A DNA stretch of 52,956 nucleotides from Parvibaculum sp049303435. GTDB lineage: Bacteria > Pseudomonadota > Alphaproteobacteria > Parvibaculales > Parvibaculaceae. The translations under genes were made by a program, and so were the position numbers. Location: contig JBAQNC010000195.1 in NCBI GenBank assembly GCA_049303435.1, positions 1 to 52,956 on the forward strand, read 5' to 3'. Position 1 is the first letter of the stretch. Each line of letters begins with the position of its first letter. This document shows, piece after piece, positions 44,770-52,956 of this stretch. Below the pieces are notes generated by a model that ran no database searches, was not told where the DNA came from, and saw nothing but the letters and a program-made list of their open reading frames with translations.

Positions 44770-45045
44770 TTAGCTGTTGACGGCGTCTTTCAGGCCCTTG
44801 CCCGCCTTGAACTTGGGCTGCTTGGAGGCCGGAATCTGGATGGTTTCACCAGTGCGCGGATTGCGGCCTTCCGTGGCTGCACGGTTGGACACGGTGAACG
44901 TGCCGAAACCGACGAGGCGCACTTCGTCACCCTTCTTGAGCGAATCCGTAATCGTGTCGAATACGTAATCGACGGCCTTGGTCGCGTCGGCCTTTGTAAG
45001 ACCGGTGCGGTCGGCCACTTCTGCAATGAGATCGTTTTTGTTCAC
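44770..45045 (-). CDS. hup: DNA-binding protein HU
   Basis: Histone-like nucleoid protein, 91 residues, normal length. The start is GTG at 45045 with AAGGGG upstream. The dimer-forming helices MNKNDLIAEVADRTGLT are followed by the DNA-binding arm with RNPRTGETIQIPA, where the conserved RNP and Pro at the arm tip are present. It lies downstream of lon, with its own promoter (45097-45126). Confidence 0.96.
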   Translation of the reverse strand: MNKNDLIAEVADRTGLTKADATKAVDYVFDTITDSLKKGDEVRLVGFGTFTVSNRAATEGRNPRTGETIQIPASKQPKFKAGKGLKDAVNS

Positions 45046-45096
45046 GTCAGGCCCCTTTGGAATCGATAGCGGAATTGTTTCCCGAAATCGTTAAAG

Positions 45097-45126
45097 ACTT
45101 TACCTGCCGCAAAGGAAGGGGGTCAA
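45097..45126 (-). promoter_or_regulatory. Probable hup promoter
   Basis: On the minus strand, TTGACC (45126-45121) and TAAAGT (45102-45097) are 18 bp apart, 52 nt before the hup GTG and after the lon terminator. Confidence 0.5.
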
Positions 45127-45171
45127 AGCAAAAACTGCAGAAATCTGCGATTTTTGACGCTTATTCACATG

Positions 45172-45193
45172 AAAAAGGGGGCCAGTGGCCCCC
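45172..45193 (-). terminator. Terminator of lon
   Basis: Seven-bp GC stem (GGGGGCC at 45177-45183 with GGCCCCC at 45187-45193, loop AGT), followed on the minus strand by five T, 42 nt after the lon stop codon. Confidence 0.85.
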
Positions 45194-45234
45194 ATTTCCG
45201 TCTGTTTACAATCGGTTAGCTGCGAGACTTCGCC

Positions 45235-47700
45235 TCAATGTGCAACCGATGTTTCAGTCGCCCCGGACCGCATGCGTTCAGCGGCCTGCTGCGCCACATA
45301 GGCTTCCTCGTCCCATTCGATAGACTCAGGCATACGCACGAGCGCATTGCGGAGAACCTCATCGACCGTGGCGACCGGCACGATTTCCATGCCGTTCTTC
45401 ACATTGTCAGGGATATCGGCGAGATCCTTGGCATTATCCTGCGGGATCAGCACTTTCTTGATACCGCCACGCAGGGCCGCCAAAAGCTTCTCCTTCAAGC
45501 CGCCAATGGGGAGCACGCGCCCGCGCAACGTGATCTCGCCGGTCATGGCGATATCCTTGCGAACGGGGATGCCCGTCATCAGCGAGACGATGGCTGTCGC
45601 CATGCCGACACCGGCGGACGGACCGTCCTTGGGTGTCGCGCCCTCGGGCACGTGGACGTGCACGTCCTTGCGCTCGAACACGGGCGGCTCGATGCCGAAC
45701 TGGGTGGCGCGCGAACGGACATAGGAATTCGCCGCAGAGATCGACTCCTTCATCACGTCCTTCAGATTGCCCGTCACAGTCATGCGACCCTTGCCGGGCA
45801 TCATCACACCTTCGATCGTCAACAATTCGCCACCGACTTCGGTCCAGGCCAGACCGGTGACCACACCGACCTGATCTTCGCCTTCGGCTTCGCCAAAGCG
45901 GTACTTCGGCACGCCGGCATAGGTCTCGATATTTTCCATCGTGACCGTTATCGACTTCTTGTCGGAGGTGAGGATTTCCTTCACCGCCTTGCGCGCGAGA
46001 TTGTTCAACTCGCGTTCGAGGCTACGCACGCCGGCTTCACGTGTGTAAACACGAATGAGCTGGCGCAGCGCCGCATCGTCAATCGACCACTCATTGCTCT
46101 TCAGGCCATGACCTTCGATGGCCTTGGAGATCAGATGGCGACGGGCGATCTCGACCTTCTCGTCCTCGGTGTAACCGGCAAGGCGAATGATCTCCATGCG
46201 GTCCATCAAGGGGCCGGGAATGTTGAGCGTATTCGCCGTCGTCACGAACATGACGTCGGAGAGATCGTAATCGACTTCAAGGTAATGGTCCGCGAATGTC
46301 GCGTTCTGCTCAGGGTCAAGCACCTCAAGCAGAGCGGACGACGGATCGCCACGGAAGTCCGCGCCCATCTTGTCGATTTCGTCGAGCAGGAAAAGCGGAT
46401 TGGTGTGCTTCACCTTCTTCATCGACTGGATGACCTTGCCGGGCATCGAGCCGATATAGGTGCGACGATGACCGCGAATTTCGGCCTCGTCACGCACGCC
46501 GCCAAGCGACATACGAACGAAGTCACGCCCCGTCGCCTTGGCGATGGACTTGCCAAGCGAGGTCTTGCCGACGCCGGGTGGGCCGACGAGGCAGAGGATC
46601 GGGCCCTTGAGCTTGTTGGCGCGGGACTGCACGGCGAGATATTCGACGATACGTTCCTTGACCTTCTCAAGACCGAAATGATCAGCATCAAGAATAGCCT
46701 GTGCGGCCTTGAGGTCCTTGCGCACGCGGCTTTTCTTGTTCCACGGCACAGTCAGCAGCCAGTCGAGATAGTTGCGCACGACGGTGGCTTCGGCCGACAT
46801 GGGGCTCATCTGCTTGAGCTTCTTCAGCTCGCCCATGGCCTTTTCACGCGCTTCCTTGGAGAACTTGGTAGCCTGGATGCGATCTTCGAGTTCACGCAGA
46901 TCGTCCTTGCCGTCCTCGCCATCGCCGAGTTCCTTCTGAATGGCCTTCATCTGCTCATTCAGATAGTACTCGCGCTGCGTCTTCTCCATCTGGCGCTTGA
47001 CACGGCTACGGATACGCTTCTCAACCTGCAGAACGCTGATCTCGCCTTCCATCAGCGAGTAAACGCGCTCAAGCCGTTCGGCGATCGAGTTCAGCTCAAG
47101 GAGCTCCTGCTTCTCGGTGATCTTGATGTTGATATGGCTGGCGATCGTGTCGGCAAGCTTTGCCGGATCGTCGATCTGCGTCACCGAGCCAAGCACCTCC
47201 GGCGGCACCTTCTTGTTCAGCTTCACATAGCCTTCGAACTGGGTGACGACCGAACGCGCCAACGCTTCGAGCTGATCGTCATCGACAGCCGCTTCTTCAA
47301 GCGGTTCGACACGCGCTTCGAAAAACTCTTCATTGTCGAGATAGGTTTCGACGCGAGCACGACGGACACCTTCAACCAGCACCTTTACGGTGCCGTCGGG
47401 AAGCTTCAGCAACTGAAGCACCGTGCCGATTGTACCGATCTGGTAGATGTCATCAACAGAGGGGTCATCGTCGGCGGCGTTGCGCTGGGCAACGAGCAGA
47501 ATCTGCTTGTCATCTTCCATGACGTTTTCGAGTGCACGCACGGATTTATCGCGACCGACAAAGAGCGGCACGATCATGTGGGGAAAGACGACGATGTCAC
47601 GCAACGGCAGCACAGGCAGAACCACCGGGCCGGAGCCCTGGACCTGCTTGGCATCGCCGGAAGCATCATCTAGCGAGGTCGTATCGTTTTGATCGCTCAT
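45235..47700 (-). CDS. lon: ATP-dependent protease Lon
   Basis: 821 residues from the ATG at 47700 (MSDQNDTTSL); CAGGG precedes it, and a TTG two codons earlier is less likely. The N-terminal substrate domain starts VLPVLPLRDIVVFPHMIVPL. Walker A is GPPGVGKTS, with LLDEIDKM as Walker B. The catalytic dyad is Ser695 in PKDGPSAGVGMA and Lys738 in GGLKEKLL. Degrades damaged and regulatory proteins. It stands between clpX and hup and ends at a strong terminator. Heat-shock control is expected, but I could not assign its promoter. Confidence 0.97.
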   Translation of the reverse strand: MSDQNDTTSLDDASGDAKQVQGSGPVVLPVLPLRDIVVFPHMIVPLFVGRDKSVRALENVMEDDKQILLVAQRNAADDDPSVDDIYQIGTIGTVLQLLKLPDGTVKVLVEGVRRARVETYLDNEEFFEARVEPLEEAAVDDDQLEALARSVVTQFEGYVKLNKKVPPEVLGSVTQIDDPAKLADTIASHINIKITEKQELLELNSIAERLERVYSLMEGEISVLQVEKRIRSRVKRQMEKTQREYYLNEQMKAIQKELGDGEDGKDDLRELEDRIQATKFSKEAREKAMGELKKLKQMSPMSAEATVVRNYLDWLLTVPWNKKSRVRKDLKAAQAILDADHFGLEKVKERIVEYLAVQSRANKLKGPILCLVGPPGVGKTSLGKSIAKATGRDFVRMSLGGVRDEAEIRGHRRTYIGSMPGKVIQSMKKVKHTNPLFLLDEIDKMGADFRGDPSSALLEVLDPEQNATFADHYLEVDYDLSDVMFVTTANTLNIPGPLMDRMEIIRLAGYTEDEKVEIARRHLISKAIEGHGLKSNEWSIDDAALRQLIRVYTREAGVRSLERELNNLARKAVKEILTSDKKSITVTMENIETYAGVPKYRFGEAEGEDQVGVVTGLAWTEVGGELLTIEGVMMPGKGRMTVTGNLKDVMKESISAANSYVRSRATQFGIEPPVFERKDVHVHVPEGATPKDGPSAGVGMATAIVSLMTGIPVRKDIAMTGEITLRGRVLPIGGLKEKLLAALRGGIKKVLIPQDNAKDLADIPDNVKNGMEIVPVATVDEVLRNALVRMPESIEWDEEAYVAQQAAERMRSGATETSVAH

Positions 47701-47888
47701 TTTCAAACCCTGCTTTTACTGAACGTACCCGCGACGCTTAACTCTAACACCCACTTTCTGAATGAATGCTGAGGGCGAAACGCGTTAATCCAGATTACGA
47801 GATTCGCGGAAAAAAGACCCGCAAACACTCAAATGTCCTAAATTGCCGGTTTCGGCGCTAGGGACGCGGCCGGAATTAGCCTGTTAGG

Positions 47889-47924
47889 TAAAAAATGGTC
47901 TCGAAAGCCTGCGCTTTCAAGACC
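47889..47924 (-). terminator. Terminator of clpX
   Basis: An 11-bp stem on the minus strand (47924-47914 with 47907-47897, loop of 6). One pair is G-U only when read on the minus strand. It is followed by A and then six T. Two more short hairpins precede it (47963-47980 and 47941-47959). Confidence 0.88.
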
Positions 47925-47990
47925 ACCCTTCAATTCCAGTCGGAAATGCTGTCTTTCCGGATTTTTGCCTTATGGCAAAACATACCGATC

Positions 47991-49259
47991 TCAGGCGCCG
48001 GTCGTCCCGGTCTCGTCCTTGCGCTCTGCATAGATATAGAGCGGGCGCGCCTTGCCTTCGACAACTTCGGCGCTGATGACAACCTCTTCGACGCCTTCAA
48101 GGGTCGGCAGGTCGTACATCGTATCGAGAAGAATCGATTCCATGATCGAGCGCAAACCACGCGCGCCGGTCTTGCGTTCGATCGCCCTCTTGGCAATCGC
48201 CGCCAAGGCGTCCTGCGCAAAGGCGAGCTTCACGTTCTCCATTTCAAAGAGGCGCTCATACTGCTTCACCAGCGCATTTTTCGGCTCTGTCAGAATCTGG
48301 ACGAGCGCATCCTCGTCAAGATCTTCCAACGTCGCAAGAACCGGCATACGACCGACAAATTCAGGAATGAGGCCAAACTTGAGCAAATCTTCGGGCTCGA
48401 GTTCTTTCAGAAGCTCACCTGTTCGGCGATCGTCGGAATCGCGCACGGTCGCGCCGAAGCCGATACCCGAACCCTTGCCACGACCGGCGATGATCTTTTC
48501 AAGTCCGGCAAAGGCGCCGCCACAGATGAAAAGAATGTTCGTCGTATCGACCTGCAGGAATTCCTGCTGGGGATGCTTGCGGCCACCCTGCGGCGGAACA
48601 GAAGCAACAGTGCCTTCCATGATCTTCAGCAGTGCCTGCTGCACACCTTCGCCCGACACGTCACGCGTGATCGACGGGTTGTCGGACTTGCGGCTGATCT
48701 TGTCCACTTCGTCGATATAGACGATGCCGCGCTGGGCGCGTTCGACGTTGTAGTCAGCTGATTGCAGCAACTTGAGGATGATGTTTTCGACGTCTTCGCC
48801 GACGTAACCGGCTTCAGTCAACGTTGTTGCGTCCGCCATCGTGAAGGGCACATCAAGAATGCGCGCAAGCGTCTGGGCGAGCAGCGTCTTGCCGCAACCT
48901 GTCGGACCGATCAGGAGAATGTTCGACTTGGCCAGTTCAACGTCATTGTTTTTGGCGGCATGATTGAGGCGTTTGTAGTGATTGTGCACGGCGACCGCCA
49001 GCACGCGCTTGGCGTGGGACTGGCCGATGACATAGTCATCCAGAACATTGCTGATTTCCTGCGGCGTGGGAACGCCATCACGCGACTTCACCAGAGAAGA
49101 TTTGTTTTCTTCCCGAATGATGTCCATGCAGAGTTCGACACATTCGTCGCAAATAAAGACCGTAGGACCCGCAATAAGCTTACGCACTTCATGCTGGCTT
49201 TTGCCGCAGAAAGAGCAGTAAAGCGTATTTTTGGAGTCACTGCCGCTGACCTTGCTCAT
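47991..49259 (-). CDS. clpX: ATP-dependent Clp protease ATP-binding subunit ClpX
   Basis: 422 residues. The N-terminal zinc finger (CSFCGKSQHEV, then FICDECVELC) recognises substrates and adaptors. Walker A is GPTGCGKTLL, and VYIDEVDKI is Walker B. The IGF-type loop that docks on ClpP is present as GIGFGA. Good AAGGAG ribosome site. It lies after clpP but is separated from it by 335 nt, so it probably has its own promoter. Confidence 0.97.
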   Translation of the reverse strand: MSKVSGSDSKNTLYCSFCGKSQHEVRKLIAGPTVFICDECVELCMDIIREENKSSLVKSRDGVPTPQEISNVLDDYVIGQSHAKRVLAVAVHNHYKRLNHAAKNNDVELAKSNILLIGPTGCGKTLLAQTLARILDVPFTMADATTLTEAGYVGEDVENIILKLLQSADYNVERAQRGIVYIDEVDKISRKSDNPSITRDVSGEGVQQALLKIMEGTVASVPPQGGRKHPQQEFLQVDTTNILFICGGAFAGLEKIIAGRGKGSGIGFGATVRDSDDRRTGELLKELEPEDLLKFGLIPEFVGRMPVLATLEDLDEDALVQILTEPKNALVKQYERLFEMENVKLAFAQDALAAIAKRAIERKTGARGLRSIMESILLDTMYDLPTLEGVEEVVISAEVVEGKARPLYIYAERKDETGTTGA

Positions 49260-49453
49260 AGAAACTCCTTAGGCATGTACCGCCAAACCTGAACCCGTTG
49301 GCGTCAACACCGAAACTTTCAGTCTTGTCTTTCCTCGCGCTGATACTCACTACGCTAGAAAGACTCTAAATGGATCAGCTGTCCGTCACCTACTCGACAT
49401 ACGAGCATGTTATCCGCCGAAGGATCAAGATTTCATTACGACACAGTCTGTCG

Positions 49454-49567
49454 CTAAGACCTTCTTCTGGCACAATTTTCCGTGATGCGTGCCGCTTTGG
49501 CCCAAGTTTGGGGCCGCCAGCGCCAAAAGCTTGAGCAAAACGCCGTCACAACGGCCCAAAAGATCAT
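49454..49567 (-). CDS. Possible 37-residue ORF in the clpP-clpX gap
   Basis: ATG at 49567 with GAGG four bases upstream, stop at 49454. The N-terminus is hydrophobic (MIFWAVVTAFCSSFW) and the C-terminus is basic (ENCARRRS). It is the only hint of a gene in the 335-nt gap 49260-49594. The rest of the gap is probably the clpX promoter region, in which I could not identify hexamers with confidence. May well be chance. Confidence 0.22.
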   Translation of the reverse strand: MIFWAVVTAFCSSFWRWRPQTWAKAARITENCARRRS

Positions 49568-49594
49568 GAAACCTCAGGATTTTCGGCCAATAGC

Positions 49595-50218
49595 TTATTT
49601 CTTTGCGTCATCGGGACGCGCCACCCCGACGTGGTCCACAATGCCAAAATCCTTGGCCATTTCCGGACTCATGAAATTGTCACGTTCCAAGGCGTCCTGA
49701 ACCTTTTTCAGGGACTGGCCGGTATGCTTCACATAAATATTGTTAAGCTTTTCACGAATCGCCAGCGTCTCGCGGGCGTGAATTTCAATGTCCGTCGCCT
49801 GACCCTGGAATCCGCCGGATGGCTGATGAACCATAATGCGCGAATGGGGCAAAGCAAAACGCATGTCTTTTTCGCCCGCGCAGAGAATCAACGAGCCCAT
49901 CGAGGCCGCCTGCCCCATGCAAACCGTCGCCACAGGCGGACGGATATGCTGCATGGTGTCGTAAATCGCCAGACCGGAGGTCACAACGCCGCCCGGTGAG
50001 TTGATGTACATATAGATTTCTTTTTTCGGGTTTTCCGCCTCGAGGAACAAAAGCTGCGCCGTCACCAGCGTCGCCATGCCATCTTCAAAAGGTCCCGCGA
50101 TAAAGATGATCCGCTCCTTCAGGAGGCGCGAAAAAATATCATAAGCGCGTTCACCCCGGTTGGTCTGTTCGACCACCATCGGCACAAGATTCATATAGGT
50201 CGCAAGCGGGTCGTTCAT
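49595..50218 (-). CDS. clpP: ATP-dependent Clp protease proteolytic subunit ClpP
   Basis: 207 residues. The serine protease triad is Ser106 in MGQAASMGS, His131 in MVHQPSGG and Asp180 in ERDNFMSPE. The short propeptide ends before the conserved NRGERAYDIFSRLL. Works with ClpX, encoded next. A GATATAGC element (GCTATATC on the minus strand, 50272-50279), about 55 nt upstream, resembles the alphaproteobacterial -10. Three dyads lie further upstream (50349-50441). Confidence 0.97.
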   Translation of the reverse strand: MNDPLATYMNLVPMVVEQTNRGERAYDIFSRLLKERIIFIAGPFEDGMATLVTAQLLFLEAENPKKEIYMYINSPGGVVTSGLAIYDTMQHIRPPVATVCMGQAASMGSLILCAGEKDMRFALPHSRIMVHQPSGGFQGQATDIEIHARETLAIREKLNNIYVKHTGQSLKKVQDALERDNFMSPEMAKDFGIVDHVGVARPDDAKK

Positions 50219-50348
50219 TCTCTCTCCTGTGCGTCAGCGCATCTTTGTCGCAAAACTCTCCAATGCGGCAAGATATAGCCCAACTGTTTGCCAAGTCGTG
50301 ACTTTACCTGCCCAAAAGGACATAAATTGATTCGGTAAAGAGACAGTG

Positions 50349-50441
50349 CATCAACATCGTTGATGAGCATATAGGGTTTGCGAAGGAGTTTTTCACTCCC
50401 CCACAAAAAACACCAATAACCACACGAAACTCTTGGTTATT
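50349..50441. repeat. Three inverted repeats upstream of clpP
   Basis: CATCAAC/GTTGATG at 50349-50365 (7 bp, 3-nt centre), GGAGT/ACTCC at 50385-50399, and AATAACCA/TGGTTATT at 50415-50441 (8 bp, 11-nt centre). They lie between the tig terminator and the clpP start and may be regulatory. I see no gene in this 373-nt gap (50219-50591). Confidence 0.5.
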
Positions 50442-50535
50442 CGCAGGCTGGATCAAACCCAGATGCAACCGCTGGCAAGCAGCGAGAAGGCACGAGACCG
50501 AGCCCAGGCTCGCGGACTGGCCGTCAAAAGGTCAA

Positions 50536-50569
50536 AATTAAAAGGCCCGGAGCATCCCTCCGGGCCTTT
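50536..50569 (-). terminator. Terminator of tig
   Basis: Perfect 11-bp stem (AAAGGCCCGGA at 50541-50551 with TCCGGGCCTTT at 50559-50569), followed on the minus strand by TAATTTT. It begins 22 nt after the tig stop. Confidence 0.88.
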
Positions 50570-50591
50570 GATCTTCAGCATGACGAAGCGA

Positions 50592-52067
50592 TCAGTCTTC
50601 TTTCTTCTTCTTTGCCGGGGCCTTCTTGGCCGCCGGCTTCTTGGCGGCAGCCTTATTGGCCGGTTTTTCGTCGCCGTGGTCATGATCGTGGTCATGATCA
50701 TGATCACAGTTTTCGTCATGCACATGCTCTTCGGCATCCGGGTCGGCGAAGAGTTCGTCACGCGTCACTGTCTTGTCGTTGATCTTTGCCAGTTCGGCGA
50801 TGAAATCGACAACCTTGTCTTCGAAGAGAGGCGCGCGAAGCTCAGCGATGGCCTGCGGGTTCTTCTGGTAGAATTCATAGACCATACGTTCCTGACCGGG
50901 GAACTGGCGGGCGCGCTCGGCCAGCGCCTGGCTGATTTCCTGTTCGGCGACCGTGATCTTGTTCTTCTCGCCAACTTCAGCAAGGAGAAGACCAAGGCGC
51001 ACGCGGCGTTCGGCGATCTTGCGGTACTCGGCCTTGATGTCCTCTTCGGGCTCATCAAGGTCGGCAGCGGTCTTGTCCTGGCTCTTGAGTTCCTGTTCGA
51101 ACTGCGACCAGATCTGATTGAACTCCTGCTCGACCATTGACGGCGGCAGTTCAAAGCTGTGGGCGCTGTCGAGCGCGTCGAGCATCGAACGCTTCATATG
51201 CATGCGCGACATGCGGTCGTAGTCACTCTTGATCTGGGTCGTCAGAGCTTCACGCAGCTTGGAGAGTTCGTCGAAGCCAAAGCGCTTGGCGAATTCATCG
51301 TCAATGGCCACCGGAGCCGGGGCTTCGACCGACTTCACGGTGACGTCGAAGACGGCTTCCTTGCCAGCCAGGTTCTCTGCGCCGTAATCTGCGGGGAACG
51401 TCACGTTGACAGTGACGGCATCACCAGCCTTGGCACCCTTGAGCTGCTCTTCGAAGCCGGAGATGAAACGCCCCGAGCCGATTTCGAGCTTGGCGTCTTC
51501 CGCCGAGCCGCCCTCAAATGCTTCGTCGCCGATCTTGCCGACAAAGTCGATGGTGAGCAGGTCGCCTTCGTCAGCGGCCTCGCCTTCGGTCTTCGGCTCG
51601 AAGTTCTGCTGGTTTTCAGCCAGACGCTGCATGGCTTCGTCGATGTCGCCATCGGTGGGCTCGGCCACGAGGCGTTCAATCTCGAGCTTGGAAAAATCGG
51701 CGAACTCGATATCGGGAATGATCTCGAAGGTCATCTTGTAGGTCAGGTCAGCCTTGCCATCGAGCACCTGATCGATCTCGCCTTCGAGATCGATCGTGGG
51801 CTGAAGCGCGGGGCGGAGCGACTGCTTTTCAAGAGCTTCCTGGCTCGACGTGCCGACCGTGTCCTGAATGACCTCGGACATGACCTGCTTGCCATAGGTC
51901 TTCTTCAGATGCGCAACAGGCACCTTTCCGGGGCGGAAGCCCTTCAAACGAATGGTATTCTTCAATTCGTCGAGCTTCGCGCTTACGCGGGCTTCGAGAT
52001 CTTTTGCGGGAACCGCGACCTGCAGCTCGCGCTTCAATCCGTCGGTGCTCGTTACAGTGACCTGCAT
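50592..52067 (-). CDS. tig: Trigger factor with His/Asp- and Lys/Ala-rich tail
   Basis: Ribosome-bound chaperone and peptidyl-prolyl isomerase. 491 residues from the ATG at 52067 (MQVTVTSTDGLKREL), which matches the family N-terminus; an ATG 12 nt earlier is also in frame. The ribosome-binding loop is GFRPGKVP, slightly different from the GFRxGxxP of E. coli in its middle only. The FKBP domain (about 150-250) includes GDLLTIDFVGKIGDEAFEGG. After the C-terminal chaperone domain comes an unusual tail: HVHDENCDHDHDHDHDH, then about 25 residues rich in Lys, Ala and Pro. The His/Asp part looks metal-binding, as in the related isomerase SlyD. Confidence 0.96.
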   Translation of the reverse strand: MQVTVTSTDGLKRELQVAVPAKDLEARVSAKLDELKNTIRLKGFRPGKVPVAHLKKTYGKQVMSEVIQDTVGTSSQEALEKQSLRPALQPTIDLEGEIDQVLDGKADLTYKMTFEIIPDIEFADFSKLEIERLVAEPTDGDIDEAMQRLAENQQNFEPKTEGEAADEGDLLTIDFVGKIGDEAFEGGSAEDAKLEIGSGRFISGFEEQLKGAKAGDAVTVNVTFPADYGAENLAGKEAVFDVTVKSVEAPAPVAIDDEFAKRFGFDELSKLREALTTQIKSDYDRMSRMHMKRSMLDALDSAHSFELPPSMVEQEFNQIWSQFEQELKSQDKTAADLDEPEEDIKAEYRKIAERRVRLGLLLAEVGEKNKITVAEQEISQALAERARQFPGQERMVYEFYQKNPQAIAELRAPLFEDKVVDFIAELAKINDKTVTRDELFADPDAEEHVHDENCDHDHDHDHDHGDEKPANKAAAKKPAAKKAPAKKKKED

Positions 52068-52102
52068 CTTCCAATCCATTGCAAATAAAGGGCTTCCCGG
52101 CC

Positions 52103-52187
<85 letters not shown>

Positions 52188-52339
52188 GAGGCCGGCGCGA
52201 CGAGGCTTACTACCGCCCAGCCGCATGTAAAAGTGGCGCACTCTATAGCAAGGGCAATCGCCCATTACCAGCGAAAGCGGCGCAAGAAATGCACCGGAAG
52301 CCTGCAAAAATTGCAATTCCCGGACTGACAAGCCCTGTT

Positions 52340-52956
52340 TCAGCCCTTGAAGCCCAGAAGTTCGCGCCAAATGGGGGGCAAGGCTTCCGGCAAATCCTCG
52401 GCAATGAGGCCGTGGCCCAGTCGCGCACCCGCCGCGCCATGGAGCCAAACGCCAACGGCGGCCGCCTCGAAGGCAGGGATACCCTGAGCCAGCAGGCCCA
52501 GAATGATGCCTGCAAGCGCATCGCCGCTGCCAGCTGTTGCAAGCTCCGGTCCGGCATTGGTGTTAATGATGGCATCGCCCTCAGGCGAGGCGATAATCGT
52601 GTCAGGGCCCTTGAGCACCATGATGGCTCCTGCCTCGACCGCCGCTGCGCGAGCGCGATGGAGCTTGTCGCCTGTGAGCGCAGGAAACAGCCGCTTGAAC
52701 TCGCCCTCGTGCGGCGTGAGCACGGTGGGGCCTGCAAAGTAGCCTGTGATGGCCACGAAGAGGTCGCGCGGGTTTTCGGCGAAGGAGGTCAGCGCGTCGG
52801 CGTCCAGCACCATCGACGCGCCCGACAGAAGCGCAGCCAGCACGTTTTCGCGGGTTCCCTGCCCTACGCCGTTGCCCGGGCCGATGAGGCAGGCGTTCTT
52901 GCGTTTGTCCTCCAGCAGCTTCGACAGGACGTCGGCATTGGCGCAAGGCGTAAGCA
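52340..52956 (-). CDS. ADP-dependent NAD(P)H-hydrate dehydratase, 5' part outside window
   Basis: About 205 C-terminal residues are visible; the frame runs through the right edge without a start. Repairs hydrated NAD(P)H. Motifs of the YjeF C-terminal (ribokinase-like) domain are present: GPGNGVGQGT near the window edge, VLDADALT, LTPHEGEF and AGSGDALAGIILGLLAQG, the last carrying the catalytic Asp. Whether it is fused to an N-terminal epimerase domain, as in the bifunctional Nnr, cannot be seen. The 150-nt gap to tRNA-Leu holds nothing recognisable. Confidence 0.9.
   Translation of the reverse strand, partial: LTPCANADVLSKLLEDKRKNACLIGPGNGVGQGTRENVLAALLSGASMVLDADALTSFAENPRDLFVAITGYFAGPTVLTPHEGEFKRLFPALTGDKLHRARAAAVEAGAIMVLKGPDTIIASPEGDAIINTNAGPELATAGSGDALAGIILGLLAQGIPAFEAAAVGVWLHGAAGARLGHGLIAEDLPEALPPIWRELLGFKG

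Noticed and set aside
45238..47673. An 811-codon open frame on the plus strand opposite lon
   Set aside because: Same reason: antisense shadow of a long, strongly biased gene.
50215..50406. A 63-codon minus-strand frame upstream of clpP
   Set aside because: No ribosome site; it overlaps the clpP start and crosses the dyad cluster.
50670..50710. GATCATG-like microrepeat
   Set aside because: Explained by the His-Asp codons of the trigger factor tail; not a separate repeat element.

Overview
The window looks like a chromosomal housekeeping segment of an alphaproteobacterium, most likely order Hyphomicrobiales (Rhizobiales). The evidence is gene order and content: rpsB-tsf-pyrH-frr-uppS-cdsA-dxr-rseP-bamA; a full nuoA-N operon followed by birA, rnj and a DUF1467 gene; proS (the short form without editing domain), lolC, lolD and dnaE; and tig-clpP-clpX-lon-hup. 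SOS boxes of the alphaproteobacterial type (GTTC-N7-GTTC) are also present. The DNA is GC-rich throughout. I see no insertion sequence, prophage, CRISPR array or rRNA operon. Nearly all genes lie on the minus strand, so the text below follows decreasing coordinates.

Right end to 43 kb: the 3' part of an NAD(P)H-hydrate dehydratase gene, tRNA-Leu(UAG), and the protein quality-control series tig, clpP, clpX, lon and hup (HU), each with its own recognisable terminator or leader. A plus-strand MFS transporter interrupts the series. Then come tRNA-Val(UAC), a TauE/SafE-type permease and tRNA-Asp(GUC).

41.9 to 24.8 kb: a sigma70-like promoter and the 14-gene complex I operon nuoA-N, with tightly spaced or overlapping genes, running into birA, rnj and a DUF1467 membrane protein gene.

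24.7 to 20.8 kb: an accessory stretch. It holds a candidate small RNA on the plus strand (promoter, hairpins, terminator), a plus-strand NCS2 purine permease, and two minus-strand secreted proteins of unknown function, one with an NlpC/CHAP-like Cys-His pattern.

20.7 to 10.7 kb: proS, lolC, lolD, a YeiH-type exporter, a LysR regulator, a 46-residue membrane protein behind two SOS boxes, dnaE, and a sulfotransferase-like protein. A plus-strand glycine-rich secreted protein follows.

10.2 to 1 kb: a structured rpsB leader, then translation genes (rpsB, tsf, pyrH, frr) leading into envelope genes (uppS, cdsA, dxr, rseP, bamA). bamA runs off the left edge.

The two most interesting signals were found in DNA outside the obvious genes. 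First, a double LexA-type operator (15105-15145) overlaps a TTGACA promoter that drives a 46-residue single-pass membrane protein just upstream of dnaE. This has the architecture of an SOS-induced division checkpoint protein such as Caulobacter SidA. Second, a compact 140-nt transcription unit (24520-24698) with all the signals of an independent small RNA gene.
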